Origin: Hoeflea_A sp965204935
GTDB lineage: Bacteria > Pseudomonadota > Alphaproteobacteria > Rhizobiales > Rhizobiaceae
DNA length: 64,000 nucleotides
Direction: 5' to 3' (one strand)
Assembly (NCBI RefSeq): GCF_965204935.1
Contig: NZ_CBDBFO010000002.1
The notes below the pieces were generated by a model. That model worked only from the letters and a program-made list of their open reading frames with translations, had not been told where the DNA came from and searched no databases. Made by a program: the position numbers and the translations under genes. Positions 1 through 9,276 of the stretch are shown one piece after another (positions within the stretch are counted from its first letter, which is position 1; every line of letters begins with the position of its first letter).

Positions 1-421
1 TTACGGCCGCTCCTTTCGTCAGTGACGCACGGATGGTGATGATCTCAAGGTTCCCGTCGCCGTCAAGATCGGCAAGCCTGGGTGTACGATCCTCGAAGAC
101 CTCGGACGCGGGCAAAGCAAGGGTCAGTACATCGCCATCCGCCGTCTGCACGATCAGTGCACCGGCCTCGATCGCATCGCCGAGTATGGCGTGGCGATAG
201 CGGCGGGTTGGCTCGCCATACCAGGCCGCGGCAACATCGCCCTCCCGGGCGGTCGCGACAAGGCCGTCGGGCAGTCCGGCAGGTGCCGGCTTACCACGTT
301 CCTGAAATCCCCCGGCGGGCATTGCAGCTTCATCAATTCGTTCGGTGCGCCAGGTCTCGGAAGCTGACACTGCCGAGGCTGAAATCACGATGAAGATCAT
401 CGACACCAGCGATGCGCGCAT
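1..421 (-). CDS. FG-GAP/VCBS-like secreted protein (3' end outside window)
   Basis: The frame opens at an ATG at 421 and stays open to the left edge, so the C-terminus is missing. The first 20 or so residues form a signal peptide ending in ASAVSA, so the product is probably periplasmic or secreted. Near the visible end it reads ADLDGDGNLEIITIRASL, the calcium-binding DxDGDGxxEI pattern of FG-GAP/VCBS integrin-like propeller repeats. It begins only 10 nt after the stop of the Spy-like gene upstream, so it is probably the last gene of the sigma/anti-sigma operon. The repeat type is clear. The biological role is unknown. Confidence 0.75.
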   Translation of the reverse strand, partial: MRASLVSMIFIVISASAVSASETWRTERIDEAAMPAGGFQERGKPAPAGLPDGLVATAREGDVAAAWYGEPTRRYRHAILGDAIEAGALIVQTADGDVLTLALPASEVFEDRTPRLADLDGDGNLEIITIRASLTKGAAV

Positions 422-431
422 GGCCGCCTCC

Positions 432-857
432 TCAATTCTCGTCCGCTATTTGCGCACGCTGGTTTTGCGGCAACTCAAGAATTGCCTTTACCACTTCTTC
501 GTGGACGGTGATGACGAGTTGCGAAGAGTGTTGTGTCATATCAGCCAGCACGGCATCGATCGCGCCGCGATCGGGATCTGTCTCCGCAAGAAGGCTGCGA
601 AGCTTGCTGTAGTTCTCGCGTCGGGCCTGCAGGCTCTCCTCGTATTGCGGGGTCACCGCTTCCAGGGCCTCCGCAATCTGCAGACGTGCCGGCTCGTCGA
701 GATTCTTCGTCAGCCTGTGGCTGACACCGCGCAGAATTCCGCCCTGGCGTTTGATTTCCGGCTGATCAAGCATCCGGGTCGCGGCAAATCCGACAAAGAA
801 CGCATTTGCCAGGAGCGAAACGACAAGTGTAACAATCAAAATGCGTTGCCTGCTCAT
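432..857 (-). CDS. Spy/CpxP/CnrX-like periplasmic sensor protein
   Basis: A 141-residue protein with one N-terminal membrane segment or uncleaved signal (about residues 5-27). A long helical, charged region follows, with no globular enzyme motif. The pattern LTKNLDEPARLQIAEAL and the later QLVITVHEEVVKAILELP fits the four-helix hooks of the periplasmic heavy-metal sensor family (Pfam LTXXQ / heavy-metal-resistance). In such operons these proteins sense envelope stress or metal and influence the anti-sigma factor. It starts 3 nt after the anti-sigma stop and is therefore co-transcribed and probably translationally coupled. No obvious metal-binding His/Cys cluster is visible, so what it senses is open. 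Confidence 0.65.
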   Translation of the reverse strand: MSRQRILIVTLVVSLLANAFFVGFAATRMLDQPEIKRQGGILRGVSHRLTKNLDEPARLQIAEALEAVTPQYEESLQARRENYSKLRSLLAETDPDRGAIDAVLADMTQHSSQLVITVHEEVVKAILELPQNQRAQIADEN

Positions 858-860
858 GAT

Positions 861-1304
861 CTATCCGCTCCGTGTTCCGGCGCTGCTGTCTCCTGAACCC
901 AGGAGCAATTCGTCAAATGCATCGCCTTGTGTCAATGGCTGATCCGGTACGATCTGCCCGACACCGATGCCCAGGCCGCAGGCCAGTACAATGCCTGCCG
1001 CCAGACGGCTCAGGGTCCGTACTGAAAATGCCCGCCTTCTCTGTGCCTGTTCATCGATGCGTTTCAGGACGGCCTCTTGCATACTGTCTGTCCGCTCGCG
1101 CATAGCCGTGCCGTCGTGCAGCGCCACTGAAAGCGATGCGAGCGACCGGTCCACCCGCTTGGCTGCATCCAGCATAATGCGGAATTGCGGATCACTCAGC
1201 GCGGCCTGGCGCGCCTGCTGCGCCATTTCCTTGTCCGGCCAGGCATTGAGGTCGGCACCATAAAGGTCGATGAGGTTCTCAAATCGATCATCCATTGCCG
1301 TCAT
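861..1304 (-). CDS. Putative membrane anti-sigma factor
   Basis: About 147 residues. The N-terminal soluble part begins MTAMDDRFENLIDLYG and reads LNAWPDKEMAQQARQAAL, typical of short cytoplasmic anti-sigma regions in alphaproteobacteria. One membrane segment follows around residues 95-115 (LAAGIVLACGLGIGVG), then a short periplasmic tail. It overlaps the end of the ECF sigma gene by 17 nt, the usual coupling of a sigma factor to its inhibitor. Two ATGs (1304 and 1295) compete. The strong GGGAGG lies 2 nt before the first and 11 nt before the second, so the start is uncertain by three codons. The assignment rests mainly on position, topology and size. Confidence 0.7.
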   Translation of the reverse strand: MTAMDDRFENLIDLYGADLNAWPDKEMAQQARQAALSDPQFRIMLDAAKRVDRSLASLSVALHDGTAMRERTDSMQEAVLKRIDEQAQRRRAFSVRTLSRLAAGIVLACGLGIGVGQIVPDQPLTQGDAFDELLLGSGDSSAGTRSG

Positions 1305-1878
1305 CGCCTCCCTTCTTTTCTTCCCGTTCTTCGAATTTGCGTCGCAGCGACCGCCGCGCCCTTGCCAGCAGCGATGAATAGGCATCGACACCAAGATCCA
1401 TGGCGTCGGCGGCATCGCTGTGGCTGAGCTCCTCGAAATGGGCCAGGACCAATGCCGTTCTCTGGTTCTCTGGCAATTCCGACATCAGCTCGCCGAGCAG
1501 TTCCAGGTCCTCGCGGTTTTCAAGCTCGGCCTCGGGTCCCTGCCCGGGATCCAGGACCTGTTCCAACTCGAAACCGTCAACCTGGCTGCGTCGTTTGCGC
1601 AGCGCGTCGATCGATTTCCGTGTTGCGACCGTGCGCAGATACGCGCCGACGGTCGACTTCGCCTGCCATTCCGGCGCTGCCGCCCACAGGGCAAGGAGCG
1701 ATTCCTGGGCCACGTCTTCGGCTTCGTCGATCCGGCCGACAATGCCGAACGCAAGCCTGGTCAGTCTCGGGGCATGCACATCCATGATCTGTCGCATCGC
1801 ACCGGTATCGCCCGCGGCGAGGCGGCGCATCAGTTCGCCGTCCTTGCGAACCGTGCCGTCCGACTGGAATGGGGACAT
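1288..1878 (-). CDS. ECF RNA polymerase sigma factor (RpoE-like)
   Basis: A 196-residue sigma-70 family protein with regions 2 and 4 only. Region 2 shows DVHAPRLTRLAFGIVGRIDEAEDVAQESLLALW and the DALRKRR stretch. Region 4 shows ELPENQRTALVLAHFEELSHSDAADAMDLGVDAYSSLLARARRSLRRKF, a standard helix-turn-helix. The start ATG is preceded by GGAAGG at good spacing. The tail is charged and Gly-rich. Transcription continues into the anti-sigma, Spy-like and FG-GAP genes, so the unit looks like an envelope or metal stress response. An 86-nt gap separates it from the RND gene upstream, so it may have its own promoter. Confidence 0.9.
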   Translation of the reverse strand: MSPFQSDGTVRKDGELMRRLAAGDTGAMRQIMDVHAPRLTRLAFGIVGRIDEAEDVAQESLLALWAAAPEWQAKSTVGAYLRTVATRKSIDALRKRRSQVDGFELEQVLDPGQGPEAELENREDLELLGELMSELPENQRTALVLAHFEELSHSDAADAMDLGVDAYSSLLARARRSLRRKFEEREEKKGGDDGNG

Positions 1879-1963
1879 GTATGGCCTTCCGCCTCGTGCC
1901 AGATGTGGCGTCAGGCTATCAAGCCGTCCCCTTCGCCGTCAAACGCGCAGCGGGGAATATCCG

Positions 1964-4900
1964 TCAGGTGGCGCCTGCCTCCTTTCCGCTGGTTTCAAGT
2001 TCTTCGATCAGCCTTTGCTCGTCCGCATTGCGCGACTTGCTCAAGCCGGCGAGCAGGTTGTAGGCGACCGGTGTCAGGAAAAGGGTTGATACGGTGGCAA
2101 ATCCAAGTCCGCCGACGATTGTCCAGCCGAGCGCCATGCGCGCCTCGGCGCCTGCCCCGAACGCCAGGATCAACGGCAATCCGCCGAGGACCGTCGAGAT
2201 CATGGTCATCATCACCGGCCGAAGCCTGCGCATACACGCACCCTCGATCGCCTCGCGGACGCTCAGACCCTGCTCGCGCAGCTGATTGGCGAACTCGACA
2301 ATCAGGATGCCGTTCTTGGCCATGATGCCGACCAGCAGGATGATGCCGATCTGGCTGTAGACATTGATCGTGCCGCCAGTCAGTCCAATCGCCATGACCG
2401 CTGCCGCCACACCCGCCGGGATCGTCAGCAAAATGACGATCGAGCTGACGAAGCTTTCGAACTGGGCCGCAAGCACAAGGAACACGATGACTATGGCAAA
2501 GACGAAGACGAGCCCCATGCCGGTCGACGTTTCTTCCAGCAGCGCGGCCTCCGACAGCAGCGTCACCTCGACACCGGCCGGCAGGATCTCCTGCGCGGTG
2601 TGCCGCATGTCCGCCACGGCGCTTTCCAGGTCGTAATTCGCGTCAAGGGGCACCGAGATCGGCACAGCGCGCATGCGCTCCTCGCGCGTCAGCTGCGGCG
2701 ATACCGCGGTATCCTCGACCTCGACAACCGTAGACAGGGGCACCATCGTCCCGTCGCCGGTTCGTATGAAAAGGTTCTCCAGATCAGTTGGATCACCGAT
2801 TGCGCCTTCGCCGAGGGACAACATGACCGGGATCGCATTGTCATCCTGGTGGATTTCGGCGATCTCCCGTCCGTCAAGCGCAATTGCGACAAAGGACGAG
2901 ATGTCGTTCAGGTCCATGCCAAGCTCGCGCGCCCGGTCGCGGTCGACACGGACAGACAGCTCGGCCTGGGTCGTGTCATAACCGATGTCAAAGTTGCCGA
3001 AGCCCTCGAAACGGTCCTCCATGGCACGCGTAAGGTCGATTGCTGCATCGGAAAGAACGTCATAGTTCGAGCCGGTCAGGGCAAAACGCAACCCGCTGCC
3101 GCCGCCGCGAAGACCCAGCGTGTTGGGCTGGCGTGCAAAGGCGGAAACACCCGGTATCTCGGTCAGCTGCCGGTTGATGTCCGCGACGATTTCCGACTGG
3201 CTGCGTTCACGCGCATTCCAGTCGACCAGCCGGAAAATGATGAACCCGCGGTTCGAAGCCTGCATGCCGACAATGCTGAACAGTGAATCGACCTCGCCCG
3301 CCGCCATCAGGTCTTCACCGATCGCTTCAATCTGCCGCATTTTCTCATTGGCGATCTCAAGCTCGGTTCCCTGCGGCAACTGCACGACGATCGGAATGCT
3401 CGCGCGGTCCTCGCGGGGCGTTATCTCCTGCGGCAGATTGTTGAACAGGTGATAGGAAAAGCCGGAAAAGATGATGCTGGCGACCAGCACCACCATCGGA
3501 GCGGCCATGGCGGCGCGCAGCAGGTACCGGTAGCCGCTCGCGAAGCCGGCACCGGCGCGTTCCAGCCAGGTCACGCGATTGCCATCGGAAACATCGGCGG
3601 CAAAGCGCGATGCAAGCATCGGCACCAGCGTCAGCGCCACGAAAGACGAGATTGCTACCGCGATGGCCAAGACAAATCCGAATTCCGAAAAAAGCTGGCC
3701 GACTGTGCCCGGCAGGAAAGAGATCGGAATGAAGACGGCCGCGAGCGTCGCTGTGGTCGCCAGTACGGCAAAGAACACTTCCCGCGTCCCGCGAACCGCG
3801 GCGGCGCGCTCGCCATCACCCTGGCGGCGGCGGCGCACGATGTTTTCAAGAACGACGATGGCATCATCGACGACCATGCCGGTTGCAAGGAGTAATGCCA
3901 GCAGTGTCAGGATGTTCAACGAAAACCCGACCAGCCAGATCGTTGCCACCGTGCCGATCAAGGCGACGGGGATCGTTACCGCCGGGATGATTGTCGCGCC
4001 TGCGGTGCGCAGGAACAGGAAGATCACTGCGACCACAATGGCCGTCGATATCAGAAGCGATTTGATGACCTCCTGGATCGCGGCACCAATGAAGACGGCA
4101 TCGTCCGAAGTAACACGCAGTTCGACTTCGTCCGGAAGGTTCGGCTGAAGTTCGGCAACGGCCTGCTCAATACCCTTCGATATCTCCAGCGTATTCGACT
4201 GGGCCTGGCGGACAATATTGATGCCGATGCCGGTTTTGCCGTCGGCCCGCAGGTAGGATGTCCGCGTATCGGGTCCATAGGAGACATCTGCGACATCTGC
4301 GATCCTGGTGAACTCATCGATCCGCAGCTCTTTGATATCGTTGGTTGAACCGATGTTCATATCTGTACGGACGAGGATTTCGGTGCCGCCCGTCGTGAGC
4401 GATCCTGCCGGCGTATCCGAAGTGACGCGTTCGATCGCGGAGCGGACGTCAGCCGCCGAAAGGCCGCGGCTCGCCAGCGCCGTCAGGTCCAGATCGATCT
4501 TGAAGACTGGTTGCCTGTCACCGAAAACCGTTACATCGCCGACACCCGGAACCGCTGAGAGCCGGTCGATGATCTGGTTGTCGACTATTTGGGTCAGTTC
4601 CTCGATTGGCATCCGGTCGGTGGTTGCAGCCAGCCGGATAATCGGGCTGTCATCGTCATTGGCTTTGATCACCAAAGGCGTTTCAGCAGAATCCGGAAGA
4701 AACCGTTCAGACCGCGCAATCGCATTGCGCAGATCGTTCGCAGCTGTATCGACATCGACGGATGGCGAGAATTCAACAGTGATGCGGCTGGAGCCGAAGC
4801 TGGAGCTCGACGATATGGAGGCGACGCCCGGCGTGCGGGCGGCAGCCCCTTCAAGAACCGATGTCACCGTGGTGTCGACTGTCTCCGGTGTGGCGCCTGA

Positions 4901-5086
4901 ATAAGTGGTGCGTATGGTGACGACGGGTCGGTCCGTGCTCGGCAATTCGCGGATTTCCACCGCCGTAATGGCGGCCAGGCCGGCGATGATCACCAAAAGG
5001 TTGATCACGATCGCAAACACCGGCCGGCGCACGCAAAACGCCGGAAGACCCTTCAGTTCATCGGTTATCCTGGACATGGTCTTCAT
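1964..5086 (-). CDS. RND multidrug efflux permease (HAE1 family)
   Basis: About 1040 residues, normal for an AcrB/MexF-type inner-membrane proton-drug antiporter. After a short cytoplasmic start comes the first membrane helix (FAIVINLLVIIAGLAAI), then the periplasmic pore domain starting RELPSTDRPVVTIRTTYSG. Helix 4 carries the proton-relay pair in GMVVDDAIVVLENI. The second half repeats the plan. The ATG at 5086 overlaps the TGA of the upstream adaptor gene (ATGA), so the two are translationally coupled. A second ATG lies three codons on. No outer-membrane channel gene and no TetR-type regulator sits nearby, so a shared TolC is likely. The substrate cannot be read from sequence. Confidence 0.93.
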   Translation of the reverse strand: MKTMSRITDELKGLPAFCVRRPVFAIVINLLVIIAGLAAITAVEIRELPSTDRPVVTIRTTYSGATPETVDTTVTSVLEGAAARTPGVASISSSSSFGSSRITVEFSPSVDVDTAANDLRNAIARSERFLPDSAETPLVIKANDDDSPIIRLAATTDRMPIEELTQIVDNQIIDRLSAVPGVGDVTVFGDRQPVFKIDLDLTALASRGLSAADVRSAIERVTSDTPAGSLTTGGTEILVRTDMNIGSTNDIKELRIDEFTRIADVADVSYGPDTRTSYLRADGKTGIGINIVRQAQSNTLEISKGIEQAVAELQPNLPDEVELRVTSDDAVFIGAAIQEVIKSLLISTAIVVAVIFLFLRTAGATIIPAVTIPVALIGTVATIWLVGFSLNILTLLALLLATGMVVDDAIVVLENIVRRRRQGDGERAAAVRGTREVFFAVLATTATLAAVFIPISFLPGTVGQLFSEFGFVLAIAVAISSFVALTLVPMLASRFAADVSDGNRVTWLERAGAGFASGYRYLLRAAMAAPMVVLVASIIFSGFSYHLFNNLPQEITPREDRASIPIVVQLPQGTELEIANEKMRQIEAIGEDLMAAGEVDSLFSIVGMQASNRGFIIFRLVDWNARERSQSEIVADINRQLTEIPGVSAFARQPNTLGLRGGGSGLRFALTGSNYDVLSDAAIDLTRAMEDRFEGFGNFDIGYDTTQAELSVRVDRDRARELGMDLNDISSFVAIALDGREIAEIHQDDNAIPVMLSLGEGAIGDPTDLENLFIRTGDGTMVPLSTVVEVEDTAVSPQLTREERMRAVPISVPLDANYDLESAVADMRHTAQEILPAGVEVTLLSEAALLEETSTGMGLVFVFAIVIVFLVLAAQFESFVSSIVILLTIPAGVAAAVMAIGLTGGTINVYSQIGIILLVGIMAKNGILIVEFANQLREQGLSVREAIEGACMRRLRPVMMTMISTVLGGLPLILAFGAGAEARMALGWTIVGGLGFATVSTLFLTPVAYNLLAGLSKSRNADEQRLIEELETSGKEAGAT

Positions 5087-6207
5087 GCTCCTGTTCCGGG
5101 AGCTGGTGTTTCGGCGAGTGTGCGGAAGGGTTGTTCCGGACGCACCGCGTTCGTGCCTTCGCTGACAACCCTGTCGCCGGCGGCGATATCGCCGTTCACA
5201 AGCACCTGCCCGTCCTGGCGTGAGACGATTGAGATGGCCGTTCTTTCCGCCGTCGTTCCATTTGCCTTGAAGACATAGGATCCCTCGCGGTCCCACTGGA
5301 CGGCGAGCGACGGCACGCTCGGATAACTGTTGCCGATGAAGGCCAGCGTAACCTCGAAGGACATTCCGGGACGGATCAGATCATTGTCGTTGGCGATTGT
5401 TCCCTGGACCGTCAAAGTGCGCGCCACGGTGTCGATCCGGCTGTCCATGCCGCTGACTTCACCTTCAAGGGCAAGGCCCGGCAAAGCGGGCGTGGAAAGA
5501 GCCATCGGCTGGCCCGTTTCGATCTGATTGGCAAAACGCTCCGGCACCCGGAACTCGATAAGCAGTGTCCGGCGCTCGTCGAGCGTCGTCACCGGTGTCG
5601 TCGTCGAAACGAAGTCTCCGACCCCGATTTCGATGAGGCCCACTTCGCCGGTAAACGGCGCGTTGACTGCGCGCCTCTCAAGGGCGTCTTCGGCCTCGCG
5701 CAGGTCCAGCCTCGCATTGGAAAGCGCCAGCACGGCATCGCTCAATTGGACGTCCGATACCGTATTGCGCGCCGCAAGCGTCTCGAATCGGGCAACCTGT
5801 GCCTCCGCGTCCTCGACCGCCAGGCGCGCGCGGTCGACCGCGAGGCGTTGGACCTGATCGTCAAGCTGGACGATCACGTCGCCTGCCTCGACACGCTGTC
5901 CGGAAACGGCGTTGATATCGGTCACGCGGCCGGAAACCTCGGGATAAAGCGTTGCCCGTTCGATAGCGCGGGCCGTGCCGATGGATTTGACGGTGTCGTC
6001 CGTGGTTGCCGTTTCCACCGGCGACAGGACCACAAGCGGAGCAGGACGCTCTCTCATCATGCCTTGTCCGCTTCCAGGCAGGCCAGCGGTGGCAGCACCT
6101 GAAGCAAACCCCGGTATGACCCCCGGACCATGGGAAAAGATTACAAAGCCGACGGCAAAAACCACCAGCAAAATCAAAGATATAATGGCCTGTTTCCAAA
6201 TCGACAT
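5083..6207 (-). CDS. RND efflux periplasmic adaptor (membrane fusion protein)
   Basis: About 374 residues. It has an N-terminal membrane anchor (IISLILLVVFAVGFVIF), then the biotinyl-lipoyl-like half motif (LYPEVSGRVTDINAVSGQRVEAGDVIVQLDD), an alpha-hairpin rich in Ala/Arg/Glu, the second lipoyl half (APFTGEVGLIEIGVGDFVS) and the beta-barrel domain. It bridges the inner-membrane pump encoded just downstream to an outer-membrane channel. A TTG five codons upstream is possible, but the ATG at 6207 has GGAG 9 nt before it and is preferred. It is the first gene of the two-gene pump operon. Confidence 0.92.
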   Translation of the reverse strand: MSIWKQAIISLILLVVFAVGFVIFSHGPGVIPGFASGAATAGLPGSGQGMMRERPAPLVVLSPVETATTDDTVKSIGTARAIERATLYPEVSGRVTDINAVSGQRVEAGDVIVQLDDQVQRLAVDRARLAVEDAEAQVARFETLAARNTVSDVQLSDAVLALSNARLDLREAEDALERRAVNAPFTGEVGLIEIGVGDFVSTTTPVTTLDERRTLLIEFRVPERFANQIETGQPMALSTPALPGLALEGEVSGMDSRIDTVARTLTVQGTIANDNDLIRPGMSFEVTLAFIGNSYPSVPSLAVQWDREGSYVFKANGTTAERTAISIVSRQDGQVLVNGDIAAGDRVVSEGTNAVRPEQPFRTLAETPAPGTGA

Positions 6208-6335
6208 CGCGCCGTTCTCCAAGACTGATCTGTCCCTTAAACGGGCGATTGCATCGATCTGGTCGCAATGGACGGATTAAACTTTTGTAATGAAGACAGC
6301 GGTCTTCCGGGCCGATGGTCAGTTTGGCAACAATA

Positions 6336-6971
6336 TCAGGGCGTCACCGGATTACGTGCGTCGGCGAGAATGCGGCCGCCAACCGCAACGAAACAGACAC
6401 CGGCAGCCCGCTCAATCCAGTGCCGGGCATTCTGGAAGCGGCGCATGACGGGTGTGGACGACATGAAGAGGCTGACAAGCGTGTACCAGGTCAGGGAACT
6501 GATAAACACCAGAACGACCATCGCGGCCATGAGCCAGACTGGCGTTTGCGCATTGACGGCAGTCGCAAAGACACTGGCGAAGAGAACGATTGCCTTCGGA
6601 TTGGTCAGCGTCACCAGGAAACCGAATAGAAACGCGTTTCCTTTGCGGGCCGGTTTTCCGTCCGAGACGTCGATCGCCTCGGGTTTCGAGAACAGCAAGC
6701 GAAGGCCGAGCCAGGCCAGATAACACCCGCCCAGTATTCTCACCAGCCAGGCAAGCCATTGATATTCGATAAGAATGGCCGACAGACCGAGAAGGCTTAA
6801 AGTTGCGTAGAAAGCCAGACCTGTCGATACGCCAAATGTCGTGAGCAACCCCGCACCTGCGCCGCGGGTCATGGACGATCGCACCACGGCAATAAAATCG
6901 GGGCCCGGGAGCATTAGCGCCGGAAGAAAAATCGCAAAGACCGCTGCCAGAACCACCCACTCGCCCGTCAT
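6336..6971 (-). CDS. LysE/RhtB family amino-acid exporter
   Basis: A 211-residue inner-membrane protein with about six helices. The family signature LPGPDFIAVVRSSMTRGAGAGL lies near residues 22-43 and the TLTNPKAIVLFASVF signature is in the middle. LysE/RhtB proteins export amino acids or related small molecules using the proton gradient. The chosen ATG at 6971 has AAGGA a few bases upstream. The frame is open further upstream but that part lacks family similarity. The next gene (methyltransferase) is divergent. No dedicated regulator is next to it, so the substrate is unknown. Confidence 0.88.
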   Translation of the reverse strand: MTGEWVVLAAVFAIFLPALMLPGPDFIAVVRSSMTRGAGAGLLTTFGVSTGLAFYATLSLLGLSAILIEYQWLAWLVRILGGCYLAWLGLRLLFSKPEAIDVSDGKPARKGNAFLFGFLVTLTNPKAIVLFASVFATAVNAQTPVWLMAAMVVLVFISSLTWYTLVSLFMSSTPVMRRFQNARHWIERAAGVCFVAVGGRILADARNPVTP

Positions 6972-7085
6972 CGATCCTTCTCCGATTTCCCGCCCTGACG
7001 TCATTGCAGGGCTAGCGAGGATAACGCTATCCTGCTCGCGGCGAAAAGGGCAAGCGACGAGAACACAATTCGCGGGAAAGAACGC

Positions 7086-7748
7086 ATGAGCAGAAAATCC
7101 AGATCGAACCACGAGATCGTGGACGAAGCCCTCAATCTCGACGGAAATCCGGAGAACATTCGCCGCTTCTATGATGGCTGGGCCGACAAATACGACGAGG
7201 ATGTTGTCGACATCGCTTACTCAGGCCCGGACACGATCGCCGGGCTCATGGACAAGCATGCCGATCAGCTCGGCGCTTCCGGGCGCGACACGCTGCGCAT
7301 CCTTGATGCCGGCTGTGGGACCGGACTGTCGGGTGAGGCCCTCTACAGGAGAGGGTTTCGCGATATTCACGGATTTGATCTGTCGCCCGAAATGGCAGAG
7401 CGCGCCGCGAAACGCGACTGCTACACGCGAGCAGTCGGCGGTGTCGACATGATGAAGGCGGCCGACCGTTTCGAGCCGGGCTCGTATGATGCCGCCATCT
7501 CAGTCGGCGTGTTCACACTTGGTCATGTACCGCCCGAGGCACTTGGCGTGCTTGTCAAACTCGTCAGGCCGGGTGGCCTCGTTGCTCTGTCGACCCGCAT
7601 TCAGTATTTCGAGGAGAGCAATTACCGGCAGGTGGTCCGGGACTTGACAGAGGCAGGCCGTATTCGGCTTCTGGACCAGATCGAAGACGCCAATTACACG
7701 AGCGATGGCGCAGGTCACTTCTGGGCCTATCAGGTGGTTCGCCAATGA
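7086..7748 (+). CDS. Class I SAM-dependent methyltransferase
   Basis: A 220-residue soluble protein. Motif I is LRILDAGCGTGLSGEAL near residue 75 and the acidic end of strand 2 is GFDLSPEM. The post-I region and LVKLVRPGGLVALSTR match the Rossmann methyltransferase fold. The opening FYDGWADKYDEDV is like the DREV/WBSCR27 type, where a YDxWAxxYDxD helix precedes motif I. The substrate is not identifiable. The ATG lacks a strong ribosome site but the frame starts cleanly. Confidence 0.85.
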   Translation: MSRKSRSNHEIVDEALNLDGNPENIRRFYDGWADKYDEDVVDIAYSGPDTIAGLMDKHADQLGASGRDTLRILDAGCGTGLSGEALYRRGFRDIHGFDLSPEMAERAAKRDCYTRAVGGVDMMKAADRFEPGSYDAAISVGVFTLGHVPPEALGVLVKLVRPGGLVALSTRIQYFEESNYRQVVRDLTEAGRIRLLDQIEDANYTSDGAGHFWAYQVVRQ

Positions 7749-7822
7749 AGGAAAGTCGCTTCGTGTAATCCGATTGTGCCGTTGGTCCGTAATGAGGCTA
7801 ACGACAATCGGGAGCCTTAGCC

Positions 7823-8218
7823 GTGATTCACGTTACGCCGATTTTTGCCGGTGTTCTGACATTTCTATACGTCTACCTCGCGGTAAGGGTCATCACGACG
7901 CGAAGGACGGCGCGGGTTGGTCTCGGCGATGGCGGCAACGCGGAAATGCTCCGCGGCATAAGGGTCCACGGCAATTTTGCCGAATACGTTCCCTTGGGCC
8001 TGTTGCTGATGGCGATGGCGGAATTGCAGGGCGCGCCTTCCTGGATGGTGTCCATCATCGGCTTCATTCTTCTTGCCGGTCGGCTGATCCACGCCTACGG
8101 CGTCAGCCGCCAACCCGAGATTTCCGGCTCGAGGACGCTCGGGATGGGACTTACTTTTACGGCACTGGTCACAGCGGCCCTGGTCAACCTTGTTCTTGGC
8201 CTTTACCAGGCCCTTTGA
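7823..8218 (+). CDS. MAPEG family membrane protein
   Basis: A 131-residue protein with four membrane helices. The MAPEG hallmark is RGIRVHGNFAEYVPLGLLLMAMAEL (residues 45-69), followed by AGRLIHAYGVSR. The family includes glutathione transferase/peroxidase-like membrane enzymes, and bacterial members are mostly uncharacterised. The start is GTG, preceded by GGGAG 8 nt upstream. It lies 74 nt after the methyltransferase on the same strand and is convergent with the protease gene, whose stop is 13 nt away. Confidence 0.88.
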   Translation: MIHVTPIFAGVLTFLYVYLAVRVITTRRTARVGLGDGGNAEMLRGIRVHGNFAEYVPLGLLLMAMAELQGAPSWMVSIIGFILLAGRLIHAYGVSRQPEISGSRTLGMGLTFTALVTAALVNLVLGLYQAL

Positions 8219-8230
8219 CGATACTTGCCG

Positions 8231-9247
8231 TCAGTAGGCGGTGACCATAATGCGATAGTCGCCGGTCCTGTTCGGATTGTAATGGCGGATGGCGGCATAG
8301 TAGGTTCCCGGGCGCAGGCGGGCGGCGATGCGCGAGTTCTGACCGCGTCCGCCATCGTCGTTTTCGGCAATCTTTCTGGTCTTGCTATCGGGGCCGAAGA
8401 GCACCATGACGACATCGGTCGAGCCCGTGGTCTCGACGATATGCATGCCGTCTTCCTTGACCTTGAAGCTGTAGAGATCCTCTTCGCCGGCTTCGGAGAT
8501 TGCCGCCTCTGTTCCGCGCTGGATATCCAGCTCCGTGATATCATCTTCAGCGCCGCCCCGGCCGGGATACATGACAGCGCTGGCGACAAAGGCCTTGTCC
8601 TGCTCGGAAAGGTCGTCGTTCTCGCTGGTCGCGCCCATGTTTGTTGTCCAGCTGTCGGGAAATGCATAGAGCATGACCGAGTGTGGATCGAATTCAGTCC
8701 CGTGGACCTGGTCGGCCCGGTACTTGTTGAGAACATTGTGGCGGATCGTCGCCTCGTCCCAGAAATTTGGTGGCCCCGACAGGTCATCGATCACCTGTTG
8801 CTCGTTCCACACGATGCCGCCATCCGGATTTTGGTGTTCGTGGCTGAATCCCACCATATGGCCGAATTCATGCAGGATGACACCCTGGTCAAGCCAGCCG
8901 AGATTGAGCGTCGCGGCATGAAGCGGGATCTGCGCATTGTCGGTGCCGACATAGGACCAGGCGCCGTCGTTTTCGTCGAATGTGACGCGGATCTCGGCCC
9001 GTGGATCATCGGTGAACTCGAATGTGAGATTGGCAAATTCGGTCCATTTGGGCGCGATCGCGCGGACCATGTCCTGCTGGTCCTGCGTTCCGCCGAGGAA
9101 GCGGATGCGCAGCGTGCTACCGTTGGCCCACTGTTTACCGATCAGGCTTATGGCGCGCTGCCGGCCACCCAACATTCGCGTGCGCTGAACCTTGACAAGA
9201 TCCTGCGGCAGGATGCGGTCGTAACACATGTGTTTCGCTGCTTGCAT
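8231..9247 (-). CDS. Astacin-like zinc metalloprotease with C-terminal beta domain
   Basis: A 338-residue protein. The zinc site is HEFGH at residues 126-130 with the third ligand in MVGFSHE (His136), the extended HExxHxxGxxHE motif of metzincins/astacins. SVMLY further on is the likely Met-turn. Residues from about 235 form a beta-rich pre-peptidase-C-terminal-like domain (EDLYSFKVKEDGMHIVETTG ... RPGTYYAAIRHYN). There is no classic signal peptide, which is odd for an astacin-type enzyme, so it may be cytoplasmic or leave by a non-Sec route. The ribosome site GGAGG is 7-8 nt before the ATG. It lies 29 nt after the metacaspase gene on the same strand, so the two are probably one operon. Confidence 0.85.
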   Translation of the reverse strand: MQAAKHMCYDRILPQDLVKVQRTRMLGGRQRAISLIGKQWANGSTLRIRFLGGTQDQQDMVRAIAPKWTEFANLTFEFTDDPRAEIRVTFDENDGAWSYVGTDNAQIPLHAATLNLGWLDQGVILHEFGHMVGFSHEHQNPDGGIVWNEQQVIDDLSGPPNFWDEATIRHNVLNKYRADQVHGTEFDPHSVMLYAFPDSWTTNMGATSENDDLSEQDKAFVASAVMYPGRGGAEDDITELDIQRGTEAAISEAGEEDLYSFKVKEDGMHIVETTGSTDVVMVLFGPDSKTRKIAENDDGGRGQNSRIAARLRPGTYYAAIRHYNPNRTGDYRIMVTAY

Positions 9248-9276
9248 ATCCTTATCCTCCTGCTTCTTCGCTAGTT

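Noticed and set aside
345..896. A plus-strand frame of 183 codons
   Set aside because: It is antisense to the Spy-like and FG-GAP genes, which have signal peptides, motifs and operon spacing.
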